NCBI GenBank assembly: GCA_039039985.1
Contig: JBCCOV010000051.1
Span: forward strand, 1 to 25,326
Reading direction: 5' to 3'
From: JBCBWG01 sp039039985
GTDB lineage: Bacteria > Pseudomonadota > Alphaproteobacteria > Rhizobiales > Hyphomicrobiaceae
DNA: 25,326 nucleotides
Shown: positions 15,710 through 23,415 of the stretch, in pieces
Position numbering within the stretch: position 1 is the stretch's first letter
Layout: every line of letters starts with the position of its first letter
The notes under the pieces: generated by a model
What the model was told of the DNA's origin: nothing
What the model saw: only the letters and a program-made list of their open reading frames with translations
Database searches by the model: none
Position numbers and translations under genes: made by a program

Positions 15710-16753
15710 GTGTACACAGCTGAAACGATTGCGGCCGCCGTCGGCAAAACCCCCCTCATAAAGCTCCGTCGAGCATCGGAGGAAACGGGTGCGACGATCC
15801 TTGGCAAGGCGGAGTTCATGAATCCGGGGCAGTCGGTCAAGGACCGGGCCGCTCTGTCGATCATCAAGCATGCCGAACGGCAGGGCCAACTGCGACCCGG
15901 CGGCACAATCGTTGAAGGGACCGCCGGGAACACCGGCATCGGACTCACCGTGATTGGCGCCGCACTCGGCTACAAGACCGTTATCGTCATTCCGGAGACG
16001 CAGGCGGAGGAGAAAAAGGCCACGCTTCGCCTTCTGGGGGCCAAGCTCGTCGAAGTTCCGGCTGTGCCCTATCGCAACCCGAACAACTACGTGAAGTACT
16101 CGGCGCGGCTGGCAGATGCCTTGGCGTCGGAGGCCAACGGCGCGATCTGGGCCAACCAGTTCGACAACGTGGCCAACAGGCTCGCGCACGTTGAGACGAC
16201 CTCTGCGGAGATCTGGGTTCAGACGGACGGTCAGGTCGACGGCTTTTGCTGTGCAGTCGGTTCCGGCGGCACATTGGCTGGCGTGAATTTCGGCCTCAAG
16301 GCCATGAACGCCAACGTAAAGACGGCGATTGCAGACCCGCCCGGGGCAGCGCTCTACAGTTACTATACAACCGGTGAGCTCAAGTCAGAGGGTTCATCGA
16401 TCACGGAAGGTATCGGGCAGGGGCGGATCACGGCGAATTTGGAGGGTCTTTCGGTCGACCACGCCTATCAGATCCCGGATGCCGAGGCGGTCGACATTGT
16501 CTTCAAGCTCATGGAGGAAGAGGGCCTGTGCCTCGGCGCGTCGTCCGGCGTCAATATTGCCGGCGCCAAGCGGCTTGCGCGAGATCTTGGTCCGGGATCA
16601 ACGGTTGTCACGATCCTCTGTGATTACGGCACGCGCTACGAATCGAAACTGTTCAATCCCGCATTCTTGCGGTCAAAGGGGCTGCCGGTGCCGGGCTGGC
16701 TGGAGAGCGAACGCGACGTGCCTCAGGTGTTTGAACCGGTCGAGGAGTCGTGA
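15710..16753 (+). CDS. cysK: Cysteine synthase (O-acetylserine sulfhydrylase) family, PLP-dependent
   Basis: This 347-residue fold-type II PLP enzyme should make cysteine from O-acetylserine and sulfide. Lys44 in NPGQSVKDRA forms the Schiff base, EGTAGNTGIG is the substrate loop (Ala where many CysK proteins have Ser), and GSGGT at 184-188 binds the PLP phosphate. It ends with YESKLFNPAFL and a short Pro-rich tail. I chose the GTG at 15710 because GAGGA lies 8 bases upstream and the lysine then falls near its usual position; an ATG at 15689 without a ribosome-binding site would add 7 residues. The stop overlaps the start of the next gene. The EGTAGNTG variant leaves a cystathionine- or other beta-replacing enzyme possible. 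Confidence 0.88.
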   Translation: MYTAETIAAAVGKTPLIKLRRASEETGATILGKAEFMNPGQSVKDRAALSIIKHAERQGQLRPGGTIVEGTAGNTGIGLTVIGAALGYKTVIVIPETQAEEKKATLRLLGAKLVEVPAVPYRNPNNYVKYSARLADALASEANGAIWANQFDNVANRLAHVETTSAEIWVQTDGQVDGFCCAVGSGGTLAGVNFGLKAMNANVKTAIADPPGAALYSYYTTGELKSEGSSITEGIGQGRITANLEGLSVDHAYQIPDAEAVDIVFKLMEEEGLCLGASSGVNIAGAKRLARDLGPGSTVVTILCDYGTRYESKLFNPAFLRSKGLPVPGWLESERDVPQVFEPVEES

Positions 16754-17472
16754 TGACGGAAGCCGTTTTTCGTGACAACGCATACGAGCGCCAGTGCACG
16801 GCAAAGGTCGTCGCCATTAATGATCGCGGCGGTATCGTCCTTGATCGGACCGTCTTTTACGCAAGTTCCGGCGGACAGCCGGGCGATCAGGGCGCTCTGG
16901 CATTCACCGATACTGTGTGTCCGATTGCGACAACGGTATACGACGCCGATCGCACAACGATCGTTCACGTCCCGGCCGAAGGCGCGTCGCGTCCATCTGT
17001 TGGGGATACGGTTCAGGCCGAGTTGGACTGGGAACATCGCCACCAACTGATGCGGATTCACACGGCGCTGCACTTGCTCTGCAGCCTGGTGCCGTTTCCG
17101 GTGACGGGCGGCCAGATCGGCGCCGGTGAGGGGCGCTTGGACTTTGACATCGCCGATGCCAGCGCGATCGACAAAGACGACCTGACGGAAAAGTTGAACG
17201 CCTTGGTGGCCGCAGATCACCCGGTGGCGAGCCGCTGGATCACGGACGAAGAGCTGTCCGCAAATCCTGGTCTTGTTCGCACCATGAGCGTGAAGCCGCC
17301 GATGGGTTCGGGACGTGTCCGTCTGATCGCAATCGGTGCAGACGGTGCGGTCGATCTCCAGCCGTGCGGTGGCACACACGTTGATCGGACCGGCGAGATC
17401 GGTCCGTTGGCGGTGACCAAAATCGAAAAGAAGGGCAAGCAGAACCGTAGGATTCGCGTCGCATTTGCATAG
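16753..17472 (+). CDS. Alanyl-tRNA editing protein, AlaX type
   Basis: This 239-residue stand-alone homologue of the AlaRS editing domain should hydrolyse mischarged Ser- or Gly-tRNA(Ala) in the cytoplasm. The N-terminal part is the AlaRS-like beta domain with FYASSGGQPGDQG. Zinc ligands are His103 and His107 (HTALH) and Cys205 and His209 (CGGTH). The C-terminal segment has ITKIEKKGKQNRRIRV-type sequence normal for the family. The length fits the medium AlaX class. The ATG overlaps the cysteine synthase stop in TGATG, with GAGGAG 5 bases upstream, so the two are probably translationally coupled. Confidence 0.9.
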   Translation: MTEAVFRDNAYERQCTAKVVAINDRGGIVLDRTVFYASSGGQPGDQGALAFTDTVCPIATTVYDADRTTIVHVPAEGASRPSVGDTVQAELDWEHRHQLMRIHTALHLLCSLVPFPVTGGQIGAGEGRLDFDIADASAIDKDDLTEKLNALVAADHPVASRWITDEELSANPGLVRTMSVKPPMGSGRVRLIAIGADGAVDLQPCGGTHVDRTGEIGPLAVTKIEKKGKQNRRIRVAFA

Positions 17473-17477
17473 GTATA

Positions 17478-17523
17478 GCCCGCAGGCGGTGCATGCGGGC
17501 CGGTTCCTGCCCGGCTTGAATTG
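17478..17523 (+). terminator. Overlapping hairpins after the AlaX gene
   Basis: GCCCGC (17478-17483) pairs with GCGGGC (17495-17500). That right arm can instead pair with GCCCG (17509-17513), and GCCGG/CCGGC (17499-17503, 17511-17515) is a third option. TTGAATTGATTT follows. It may be a terminator, but the T tract is broken. Confidence 0.35.
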
Positions 17524-17591
17524 ATTTAGAACTCGTCACCTACGCGACGTCAGAGAATTGTTGACCAGAACACGTTGATCGGGAGATCGCC

Positions 17592-18452
17592 ATGCCGAGC
17601 CTGCGCGGCCGTTTTATTGTTGAGACCCCCTGGCTCGCTGAGCATCTGGACGCACCGGATTTGGTTGTCGTCGACGGCTCTTTGCATTTGCCAACTACAG
17701 GGCGCAATGCACGCACCGAGTACGAGTCCGAGCATATTCCCGGCGCGCTGTTCTTCGACATCGAAGATATCGCCGATGACGACAATCCGTTGCCCCACAT
17801 GCTGCCGTCGACAACCAAGTTCGCATCGAAGCTCAAGAAGATGGGCATCGGCGATGGAACCCGCGTTGTCGTGTACGACACACCGGGTCTCTACTCGGCC
17901 GCGCGCGTGTGGTGGATGTTGCGGGTCATGGGCCATGAGGATGTTGCCGTCCTGAACGGTGGTCTCAAGAAATGGAAAGCCGAGGGGCGCCCGGTCACGG
18001 ATGAGCCAACGCCAAAGCGCACGGAAAAGCATTTCACTCCGCGGTTCAATGCAGCGCTCGTGCGCGACATTGACGACATGAAAGCGGCAGTTTCGAGCGG
18101 CACCGAGCAGATTGCCGATGCCCGCAGTCCTGGTCGTTTCCGGGGCGAGGAGGCGGAGCCGCGCGCGGGATTGCGGGCGGGCCACATGCCCGGTGCAGTT
18201 AATGTCCATTATGCGGCGCTATTGAACAACGACGGCACGTTGAAAAGCGAAGCGGACTTGCGTGCGGCGTTCGAGGCTGCAGGCGTCTCGCTGGCGCAGC
18301 CCATTGTGACGTCGTGCGGGTCAGGCGTCACGGCGGGTGTTCTGACGCTGGCGTTGGCCGTGCTCGGGCAAACCGACGTTGCCGTCTATGACGGTTCGTG
18401 GGTTGAGTGGGGGCACGAGGCGAGCGGCGGCGACGTCGTCACGGGCTCGTAA
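17592..18452 (+). CDS. sseA: 3-mercaptopyruvate sulfurtransferase (two-rhodanese)
   Basis: This 286-residue enzyme transfers sulfur from 3-mercaptopyruvate to thiophilic acceptors. It has two rhodanese domains: residues about 10-135 (non-catalytic, with ARTEYESEHIPGALFFDIEDIAD) and about 160-280 (catalytic, with DARSPGRFRGEE and GHMPGAVNVHY). The active Cys242 lies in CGSGVTA, the loop that distinguishes mercaptopyruvate sulfurtransferases from thiosulfate sulfurtransferases (CRxG). The ATG has GGGAG 7 bases upstream. It follows the cysteine synthase/AlaX pair, fitting a local sulfur theme; hairpins in the gap suggest it can be expressed separately. Confidence 0.93.
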   Translation: MPSLRGRFIVETPWLAEHLDAPDLVVVDGSLHLPTTGRNARTEYESEHIPGALFFDIEDIADDDNPLPHMLPSTTKFASKLKKMGIGDGTRVVVYDTPGLYSAARVWWMLRVMGHEDVAVLNGGLKKWKAEGRPVTDEPTPKRTEKHFTPRFNAALVRDIDDMKAAVSSGTEQIADARSPGRFRGEEAEPRAGLRAGHMPGAVNVHYAALLNNDGTLKSEADLRAAFEAAGVSLAQPIVTSCGSGVTAGVLTLALAVLGQTDVAVYDGSWVEWGHEASGGDVVTGS

Positions 18453-18494
18453 TCTCGCGCCTGATGCGGTGCATAGGGTGAAAGGGCCGGTTAC

Positions 18495-19151
18495 GTGGAC
18501 GCGTGGATCAGTGGCGCCCCACCGCTTGATGCGCTTGCCGCGGCGCTCACGACGCTCATCGTGGCCGTCGATCCGGTGGGTCTGGCGCCGATCTTCGTCG
18601 GACTGACGGCAGGCTTCAGCGCAGCGACAAAGCGCAGCATCGCGCTGCGAGCGACAATCATTGCGTTCGTCGTGCTCGCCCTGTTTTCGTTGGTTGGCGA
18701 GCGCCTTCTGAGTGCACTCGGTATCGCACTGCCCGCGTTTCGAATTTCCGGCGGATTGCTTCTGTTCTACGTAGCATTCGAAATGGTTTTCGAGAGGCGG
18801 GAGGACCGCAAGCGAGAGACCGCAGAGCGCGCCGCGGACGAAGGCGATCATCACCGCATTGCGGCATTCCCTCTGGCCATTCCGCTGATGGCCGGGCCGG
18901 GGGCGGTGACGGCCTGCATTCTCCTGGCCGGCGAACTTGGCACCGAGCCGATTGGGCTCGCGGCTCTATTGGCCGTAATTGCCCTTGTTTGCGTCTCGTG
19001 TCTCTTATGCTTTCTCGCTGCCGGCACGATTAGCCGCCTTCTTGGCGATACGGGACGTATCGTCTTGACGCGGCTGCTTGGGATGATCCTCGCCGCGCTG
19101 GCCGTCCAGTTCGTCTCCGACGGCGTCCGCGGTTTGATTACGGGCACCTAA
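18495..19151 (+). CDS. MarC family integral membrane protein
   Basis: This 218-residue inner-membrane protein has about six hydrophobic segments. The family signature near the start is LIVAVDPVGLAPIFVGLTAG, and further helices include FVVLALFSLVGERLLSALGI, PLAIPLMAGPGAVTACILLAG and LTRLLGMILAALAVQFVSDGV. A charged loop (RREDRKRETAERAADEGD) lies between helices 3 and 4, as usual. Transport function is not established for the family, and the old link to multiple antibiotic resistance has been withdrawn. The start is a GTG with GGG about 8 bases upstream; no ATG fits. It lies 42 bases after sseA. Confidence 0.88.
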   Translation: MDAWISGAPPLDALAAALTTLIVAVDPVGLAPIFVGLTAGFSAATKRSIALRATIIAFVVLALFSLVGERLLSALGIALPAFRISGGLLLFYVAFEMVFERREDRKRETAERAADEGDHHRIAAFPLAIPLMAGPGAVTACILLAGELGTEPIGLAALLAVIALVCVSCLLCFLAAGTISRLLGDTGRIVLTRLLGMILAALAVQFVSDGVRGLITGT

Positions 19152-19197
19152 ACACGGCTTTCACTGCGACGGTACGACGGACAACCAAGCGACGACA

Positions 19198-19479
19198 TCA
19201 TCGCCGCAAAGAGTCCTGGAAGCGTTGAGACCGGTACTGCAACCGGTCGCGAATATCGTTGCCGTTTTGCCGTCGCCGCGCGTCATTCCGGCGGTTGCGC
19301 TCGCGAATGCTCTGCTGTTGCCGGCGGATCCGCTCAATCGCTCGATCGCGTGCGGCGTCCTGCCGGCTCTTGTAACGATCCGCCCGATCGCGTGCGTCGG
19401 CGTGGTGCGGCGCACCGGCAGTGGCGCACACAAAGACTGCGATTGCCACTGCCGCAGATCGGCATAAAACCGATGCCAC
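19198..19479 (-). CDS. Small putative secreted Arg-rich protein (hypothetical)
   Basis: A 93-codon frame starts at a GTG 10 bases after the VOC gene stop and ends at TGA (19198-19200). It would begin MASVLCR, then a hydrophobic SAAVAIAVFVCATAG that looks like a signal peptide, cut near HADA. The mature part is about 65 residues, very rich in Arg, Asp, Gln and Asn with heptad-like RIRRQQQSIRERNRR, probably helical. I do not recognise a family. The ribosome-binding site is poor (CGGCGG close to GTG). The signal-peptide architecture and tight position support a real gene, while the biased composition could arise from chance in GC-rich DNA. An overlapping 106-residue frame (19161-19481) has no such features. 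Confidence 0.35.
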   Translation of the reverse strand: MASVLCRSAAVAIAVFVCATAGAPHHADARDRADRYKSRQDAARDRAIERIRRQQQSIRERNRRNDARRRQNGNDIRDRLQYRSQRFQDSLRR

Positions 19480-19489
19480 ACCGCCGGAC

Positions 19490-20053
19490 CTAGCCGGCTG
19501 CCGGTTCCGCTTTGACGCTGAGCTTCGCCAGCGCATCGGCCAGATGGGTGTCGTCGATGTTCTTGTCACCGTTGGCGACCCTGATGTTATGCGCCTCGCG
19601 CAGGACGTCTGCGTGTGTGTGTCCAACCGGCGGGTCGAACTTGTAAGACGCAAGCTCTAACAACTGGCCTAGTGGATCACGGAAATAGAGCGAATCCATG
19701 AACCCGCGGTCCACATCACCGGAACTTGCGAATCCACGCGCCTCCAACCGGCGTGCGGCCTGCGTATAAACCGCGCGCGACACAATGAAGGCGAGATGGT
19801 GCAGGTTTCCAATACCCGTCGGGTTGGGCCGTTGATCGATCGGCCAGTCTTCGCTGGTGAAGATCGTAATCAGGCGACCGTCACCGGGATCGAAGTAGAG
19901 GTGGTTCATGCTCTCATCGTCGAGGTTCGGCTGCTCGAACACCAACGGCATGCCGAGCACGCCCTGCCAGAAGTCAATCGAGGTCTGTCGATCGGCGCCC
20001 ATCAAAGTGATGTGATGGACGCCTTGCGTTTGAACGATGGATTTCTCGGACAT
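19490..20053 (-). CDS. VOC family protein (glyoxalase/ring-cleaving dioxygenase fold)
   Basis: This 187-residue protein has two beta-alpha-beta-beta-beta modules of the vicinal oxygen chelate superfamily. Metal ligand candidates are His13/His14 (GVHHITL), His85/His86 (NLHHLAFIV) and Glu133 (LLELASY). YFRDPLGQLLELASY is typical of ring-cleaving dioxygenase-like members related to hydroquinone dioxygenases. The reaction is not certain. The final 45 residues (GHTHADVLREAHNIRVANGDKN onward) form a tail. The ATG at 20053 has GGGG 8 bases upstream. The frame is open to 20143 but the extra part is not needed. A small secreted ORF follows. Confidence 0.85.
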   Translation of the reverse strand: MSEKSIVQTQGVHHITLMGADRQTSIDFWQGVLGMPLVFEQPNLDDESMNHLYFDPGDGRLITIFTSEDWPIDQRPNPTGIGNLHHLAFIVSRAVYTQAARRLEARGFASSGDVDRGFMDSLYFRDPLGQLLELASYKFDPPVGHTHADVLREAHNIRVANGDKNIDDTHLADALAKLSVKAEPAAG

Positions 20054-20155
20054 CACAGTCGCCCCTTGTTTGCTCTTGATCAGGCAAATTGGGGCTATTG
20101 CCGGCGTTGGAAAGTAGATCTGTGTTGACAGTCCGTCGTTCATGCAGCAACCGCG

Positions 20156-20638
20156 TCAGCGCTTCATCTCAGCGGCGCCGAGGTCCGGACCAACGGATGA
20201 CGCGAGAGGGGCGGGGCCAAATCGGTTGTCGCCGCGCTCGCCTCTGACCAACCCGAGGTCAATGAGGTACACAATGCTGACTGCCACGGCAATCATGTGA
20301 GCCGTCTGTGAAGCTTTTGACCCAGCCGGGAACAGATATGCCGCGTATCCAGCGGCGTTTATGATGCCGTAGTAAAGTAAGAGCCAACCCCAGGACTTAC
20401 CGCGGTCGTGAAGTCGCTTAAGCGGCACTGCAAAGTGAGTCCAGTAACAGAATACCACCACCGTCGCCAAAAAGATCAAAATGGCGATCGTGTTGTGGTG
20501 AAGCGGAGATACCGGATGCCCGATAACGAAGTATCCGGTATTCCCCATAATCACAACGAGGCAGATTTGAGCCGCGATGCCGATCCAGAACTCTTTGCGG
20601 CTAATCCGACCATGAAAGCTGAACAGCAAGACGCGCAC
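20156..20638 (-). CDS. DUF805 family membrane protein
   Basis: This 160-residue protein starts with LFSFHGRISRKEFWIG, the DUF805 hallmark, then has about four membrane helices (AAQICLVVIMGNTGYFVI, NTIAILIFLATVVVFCYWT, WGWLLLYYGIINAAGYAAYL, HMIAVAVSIVYLIDLGLV). The conserved KRLHDRGKS lies before helix 3 and GERGDNRFGP near the C-terminus. The function is unknown. The start is a GTG at 20638 with no good Shine-Dalgarno; the position of the FxGR motif supports it. It lies 92 bases after dapD on the same strand. Confidence 0.88.
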   Translation of the reverse strand: MRVLLFSFHGRISRKEFWIGIAAQICLVVIMGNTGYFVIGHPVSPLHHNTIAILIFLATVVVFCYWTHFAVPLKRLHDRGKSWGWLLLYYGIINAAGYAAYLFPAGSKASQTAHMIAVAVSIVYLIDLGLVRGERGDNRFGPAPLASSVGPDLGAAEMKR

Positions 20639-20730
20639 GAGAAGATTGCTCTAGATATCATCCGTTGACGGATAAACAATCTACGGCGCTTTCTCATGTG
20701 TTCGCTATACCGTGTGGCGGAGAAACGATT

Positions 20731-21558
20731 TTAATCCCGCAGCAACTCGTTGATGCTCGTTTTGGACCGCGTGCGCTCGTCAACGGTTTTGACGATCACG
20801 GCGCAATAGAGACCGGGGCCGCCGTCTTTGCCCGGCAACGTGCCCGGAACAACGACCGAGAATGGCGGAACCTGGCCCATATGCACGGCGCCGGAGGCGC
20901 GATCGACGATCTTGGTCGACGCACCGATATAGACGCCCATCGACAGCACCGACCCTTCGCCAACAATCACGCCTTCTGCGACCTCGGACCGGGCACCGAT
21001 GAAACAGTTGTCCTCGACAATAACCGGCTCTGCTTGAAGCGGCTCCAGAACCCCGCCGATGCCGGCGCCACCGGAGATATGGCAGTTCTTGCCGATCTGC
21101 GCGCAGGAGCCGACGGTTGCCCACGTGTCGACCATGGTGCCGCTGTCGACGTAGGCGCCGAGGTTCACAAACGACGGCATGAGGACCACGCCCGGCGCAA
21201 TATACGCGGAGCGGCGGACAATGCAGTTCGGCACGGCACGAAAGCCGGCCGTCTGGAACTCAGCGGCGCCCCAGCCATCAAACTTCGACGCCACCTTGTC
21301 CCACCAGGTGGCGGCACCGGGGCCATGGGCAATCGTCGTCATATCGTTCAGCCGGAATGAGAGCAGGACGGCCTTCTTCAGCCATTGGTTGACGACCCAG
21401 CCGCCCTCGGCCTTCTGCGCCACACGCTCCTCGCCCGAGTCGAGCAGATTGAGCGCCTGATCCACGGCGTCGCGCTGCGCACCGGTCGTCGCAGGTGAGA
21501 TCGTTTCCCGAGCATCCCAGGCGGTCTCGATCGCAGCTTGCAAGTCTTGGTGTGACAT
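20731..21558 (-). CDS. dapD: 2,3,4,5-tetrahydropyridine-2,6-dicarboxylate N-succinyltransferase
   Basis: This 275-residue cytoplasmic trimer transfers succinyl from succinyl-CoA to tetrahydrodipicolinate in the succinylase route to meso-diaminopimelate and lysine. The N-terminal helical domain (1-95) is followed by a left-handed beta-helix of hexapeptide repeats (about 105-230): VVLMPSFVNLGAYVDSGTMVDTWATVGSCAQIGKNCHISGGAGIGG. The family segment EAEVxVGE is seen as CFIGARSEVAEGVIVGEGSVL. The length equals E. coli DapD. The ATG at 21558 has AGGA 8 bases upstream. It lies after the thioesterase gene, 53 bases apart, and may share its transcript. Confidence 0.97.
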   Translation of the reverse strand: MSHQDLQAAIETAWDARETISPATTGAQRDAVDQALNLLDSGEERVAQKAEGGWVVNQWLKKAVLLSFRLNDMTTIAHGPGAATWWDKVASKFDGWGAAEFQTAGFRAVPNCIVRRSAYIAPGVVLMPSFVNLGAYVDSGTMVDTWATVGSCAQIGKNCHISGGAGIGGVLEPLQAEPVIVEDNCFIGARSEVAEGVIVGEGSVLSMGVYIGASTKIVDRASGAVHMGQVPPFSVVVPGTLPGKDGGPGLYCAVIVKTVDERTRSKTSINELLRD

Positions 21559-21611
21559 GGGGGGCGTCCTTGTTCGGTTTTGGATTTGGGATCACGTCTC
21601 GGGAGAGGAAG

Positions 21612-22046
21612 CTAGTTCTGCTCTGATGCAAGTGCAATCAGCGCCTCGCGCAGCGAATCCGGCGGCTGCTGCGACGTTCGCGCTTCCGGGTCGAAAAAGA
21701 CGAGGATGCAAATGCCCGTTGCGACGCAAACATCGGTCTCGCCGACGAAGACACCATGCTGGAGGCGGAGTGACTTGCTGCCGACTGACACGACGGCACT
21801 GCCGATATCGACGGACCCCGGAAAGTTCAGTTCCTTGAGGTAATCGATCTCCAGGCGCGCCAAGACAATTTCCAGATCCGGGCCCGCGTATTCCTTCATC
21901 AACGGATAGATGAACGTCGTCCGGCCTTGCTCGAGAAATGTCGCCATTGCGGCGTTGTTCACGTGCCCGACAGGATCCTGATCGTTATAGCGGATCGTAT
22001 GGGTAACCCAGTGTTGGAAGGCGGATCGCTGGGTGAGATCGGTCAT
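21612..22046 (-). CDS. Acyl-CoA thioesterase, 4HBT hotdog family
   Basis: This 144-residue hotdog-fold protein has the family signature RYNDQDPVGHVNNA at residues 19-32 with active-site candidate Asp22, followed by the long helix ATFLEQGRTTFIYPLM. Later strands include ARLEIDYLKELNFPGSVDIGSAVVSVGSKSLRLQHGVF and ATGICILVFFD. It should cleave acyl-CoA thioesters; chain preference is unknown. The ATG at 22046 has GGAG 8 bases upstream, and the longer frame to 22256 is not used. It leads a minus-strand series with dapD and is divergent from the DUF2793 gene. Confidence 0.9.
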   Translation of the reverse strand: MTDLTQRSAFQHWVTHTIRYNDQDPVGHVNNAAMATFLEQGRTTFIYPLMKEYAGPDLEIVLARLEIDYLKELNFPGSVDIGSAVVSVGSKSLRLQHGVFVGETDVCVATGICILVFFDPEARTSQQPPDSLREALIALASEQN

Positions 22047-22127
22047 TGCGGAAGCTCCACTCCCCGTAAGATGCAGTACGGCGCTCGCGGCATGCACAGG
22101 ACCTTTGCAGCCTGTCAAGCGCGGTGA

Positions 22128-22190
22128 TTGACAAATCCGACGGCGTGACACTGTGGCGTGTCGCCACCTCAGTCGATCGGCGTTGATCGA
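22128..22190 (+). promoter_or_regulatory. Divergent promoter region with two dyads
   Basis: A consensus TTGACA lies at 22128-22133 without a convincing -10 box at 16-18 bases. Downstream are the inverted repeats GACAC-N6-GTGTC (22147-22162) and TCGATC-N6-GATCGA (22173-22190). They sit between the thioesterase and DUF2793 genes. A control role is inference. Confidence 0.25.
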
Positions 22191-22301
22191 TGCGCAGACT
22201 GAGACAGCGACGCACATAAACCAATCCCGGAGGTTATCCCCGCCCGCGGGGCGCACCGTAGTCTGTGTTTCGCCAACGCTCCATCAGCCGGAACACGGAC
22301 C

Positions 22302-23378
22302 ATGGATACAACACCGAACCTTGGGCTCCCGTATATTGCCGCCGCGCAGGCGCAAAAGCACGTCACCCACAACGAGGCGCTGCGCGCACTCGACATCGTT
22401 GTGCAGCTCTCTGTGGCAGACCGGGATCGGACAGTCCCGCCCGACGCACCGACCGAAGGTGTGCGGTACATCGTTGGGGCTGGCGCAGCGGACGCCTGGG
22501 TTGGTCGTGATCACAACGTCGCAGCCTATCAGGATGGTGCGTGGGCCTTCTTTGACCCGCAGCGCGGTTGGCTGGCATGGGTTGAGGATGAAGGGCGCGC
22601 GGTGGTCTGGGATGGCGCGCAGTGGTCGGACTTCGGCGGCGGCAGCGGCATCAGCGTGAACCCCACGCCGCTGGTCGGCATCAACGCGACGGCCGACAGC
22701 GTCAATCGATTGTCCGTCAATGCGCCGGCATCACTCTTCAATCACGAGGGGCAGGGCCATCAGCTCAAGCTGAACAAGGCCACGGCCGGCGATACGGCAT
22801 CAGTGCTGTATCAAACCGGATTTTCCGGCCGTGCAGAATTCGGCCTCACGGGAGATGACGACTTCCACGTCAAAGTCTCACCTGACGGCAGCACGTGGCA
22901 CGAGGCGCTGATTATCAATGGCAACACCGGCGCAGTTTCGTTTCCCAACACCTCAGGCAGCGCCGCATCGGCGTCGATCGCGGCGACATTTGCGCTCACG
23001 CTCGCTGGAACGGCGACGGGTAGCTATGTCGGTGCAACTGCGGTTGAGGTTGGTTATGCGGCCTACACGAGAATGGGGGAACTCTGCAGCTGTCGGTGTG
23101 CGTTTCGCCTCTCGGGCGTGACGGACAGCGAGCTTGCAGCTGGGTCGATCTTGGAGCTGGCGGGCCTACCATTTCCTGTCGACGATACGGCAGGCGGGGC
23201 CGCACAGGCCATATCGGGCATTGCCGCGCGCGCAGTTGGCGGCGTCGACAATACGCAGCTCGGCGGGTTCGCGATGAGCGAAAATAGGCTCCAGATCGTG
23301 GCATTCGCGGCCCCGTCGAACAACGCACGGAATAGCGACTGGCACTATCTGAACTTTACATACGCGCTGCGCCCGTAG
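22302..23378 (+). CDS. DUF2793 domain-containing protein, phage/GTA spike-like
   Basis: This 358-residue protein starts with the DUF2793 signature: NLGLPYIAAAQAQKHVTHNEALRALD at residues 5-30, then VRYIVGAGAADAW, YQDGAWAFFDPQRGWLAWVEDE and WDGAQWSDF to about 110. DUF2793 proteins occur in alphaproteobacterial prophages and in the Rhodobacter gene transfer agent head-spike locus. The C-terminal part (about 245-358) resembles phage receptor-binding domains: VEVGYAAYTRMGELC, then ILELAGLPFPV and a final NFTYAL strand. No signal peptide is seen. No capsid, tail or integrase gene is next to it. The ribosome-binding site is weak (GGAACACGG). The function here is not known. Confidence 0.82.
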   Translation: MDTTPNLGLPYIAAAQAQKHVTHNEALRALDIVVQLSVADRDRTVPPDAPTEGVRYIVGAGAADAWVGRDHNVAAYQDGAWAFFDPQRGWLAWVEDEGRAVVWDGAQWSDFGGGSGISVNPTPLVGINATADSVNRLSVNAPASLFNHEGQGHQLKLNKATAGDTASVLYQTGFSGRAEFGLTGDDDFHVKVSPDGSTWHEALIINGNTGAVSFPNTSGSAASASIAATFALTLAGTATGSYVGATAVEVGYAAYTRMGELCSCRCAFRLSGVTDSELAAGSILELAGLPFPVDDTAGGAAQAISGIAARAVGGVDNTQLGGFAMSENRLQIVAFAAPSNNARNSDWHYLNFTYALRP

Positions 23379-23415
23379 TGCTGCGGCCGATCAATGCGCA
23401 ACCGTGGCGGCTGGT

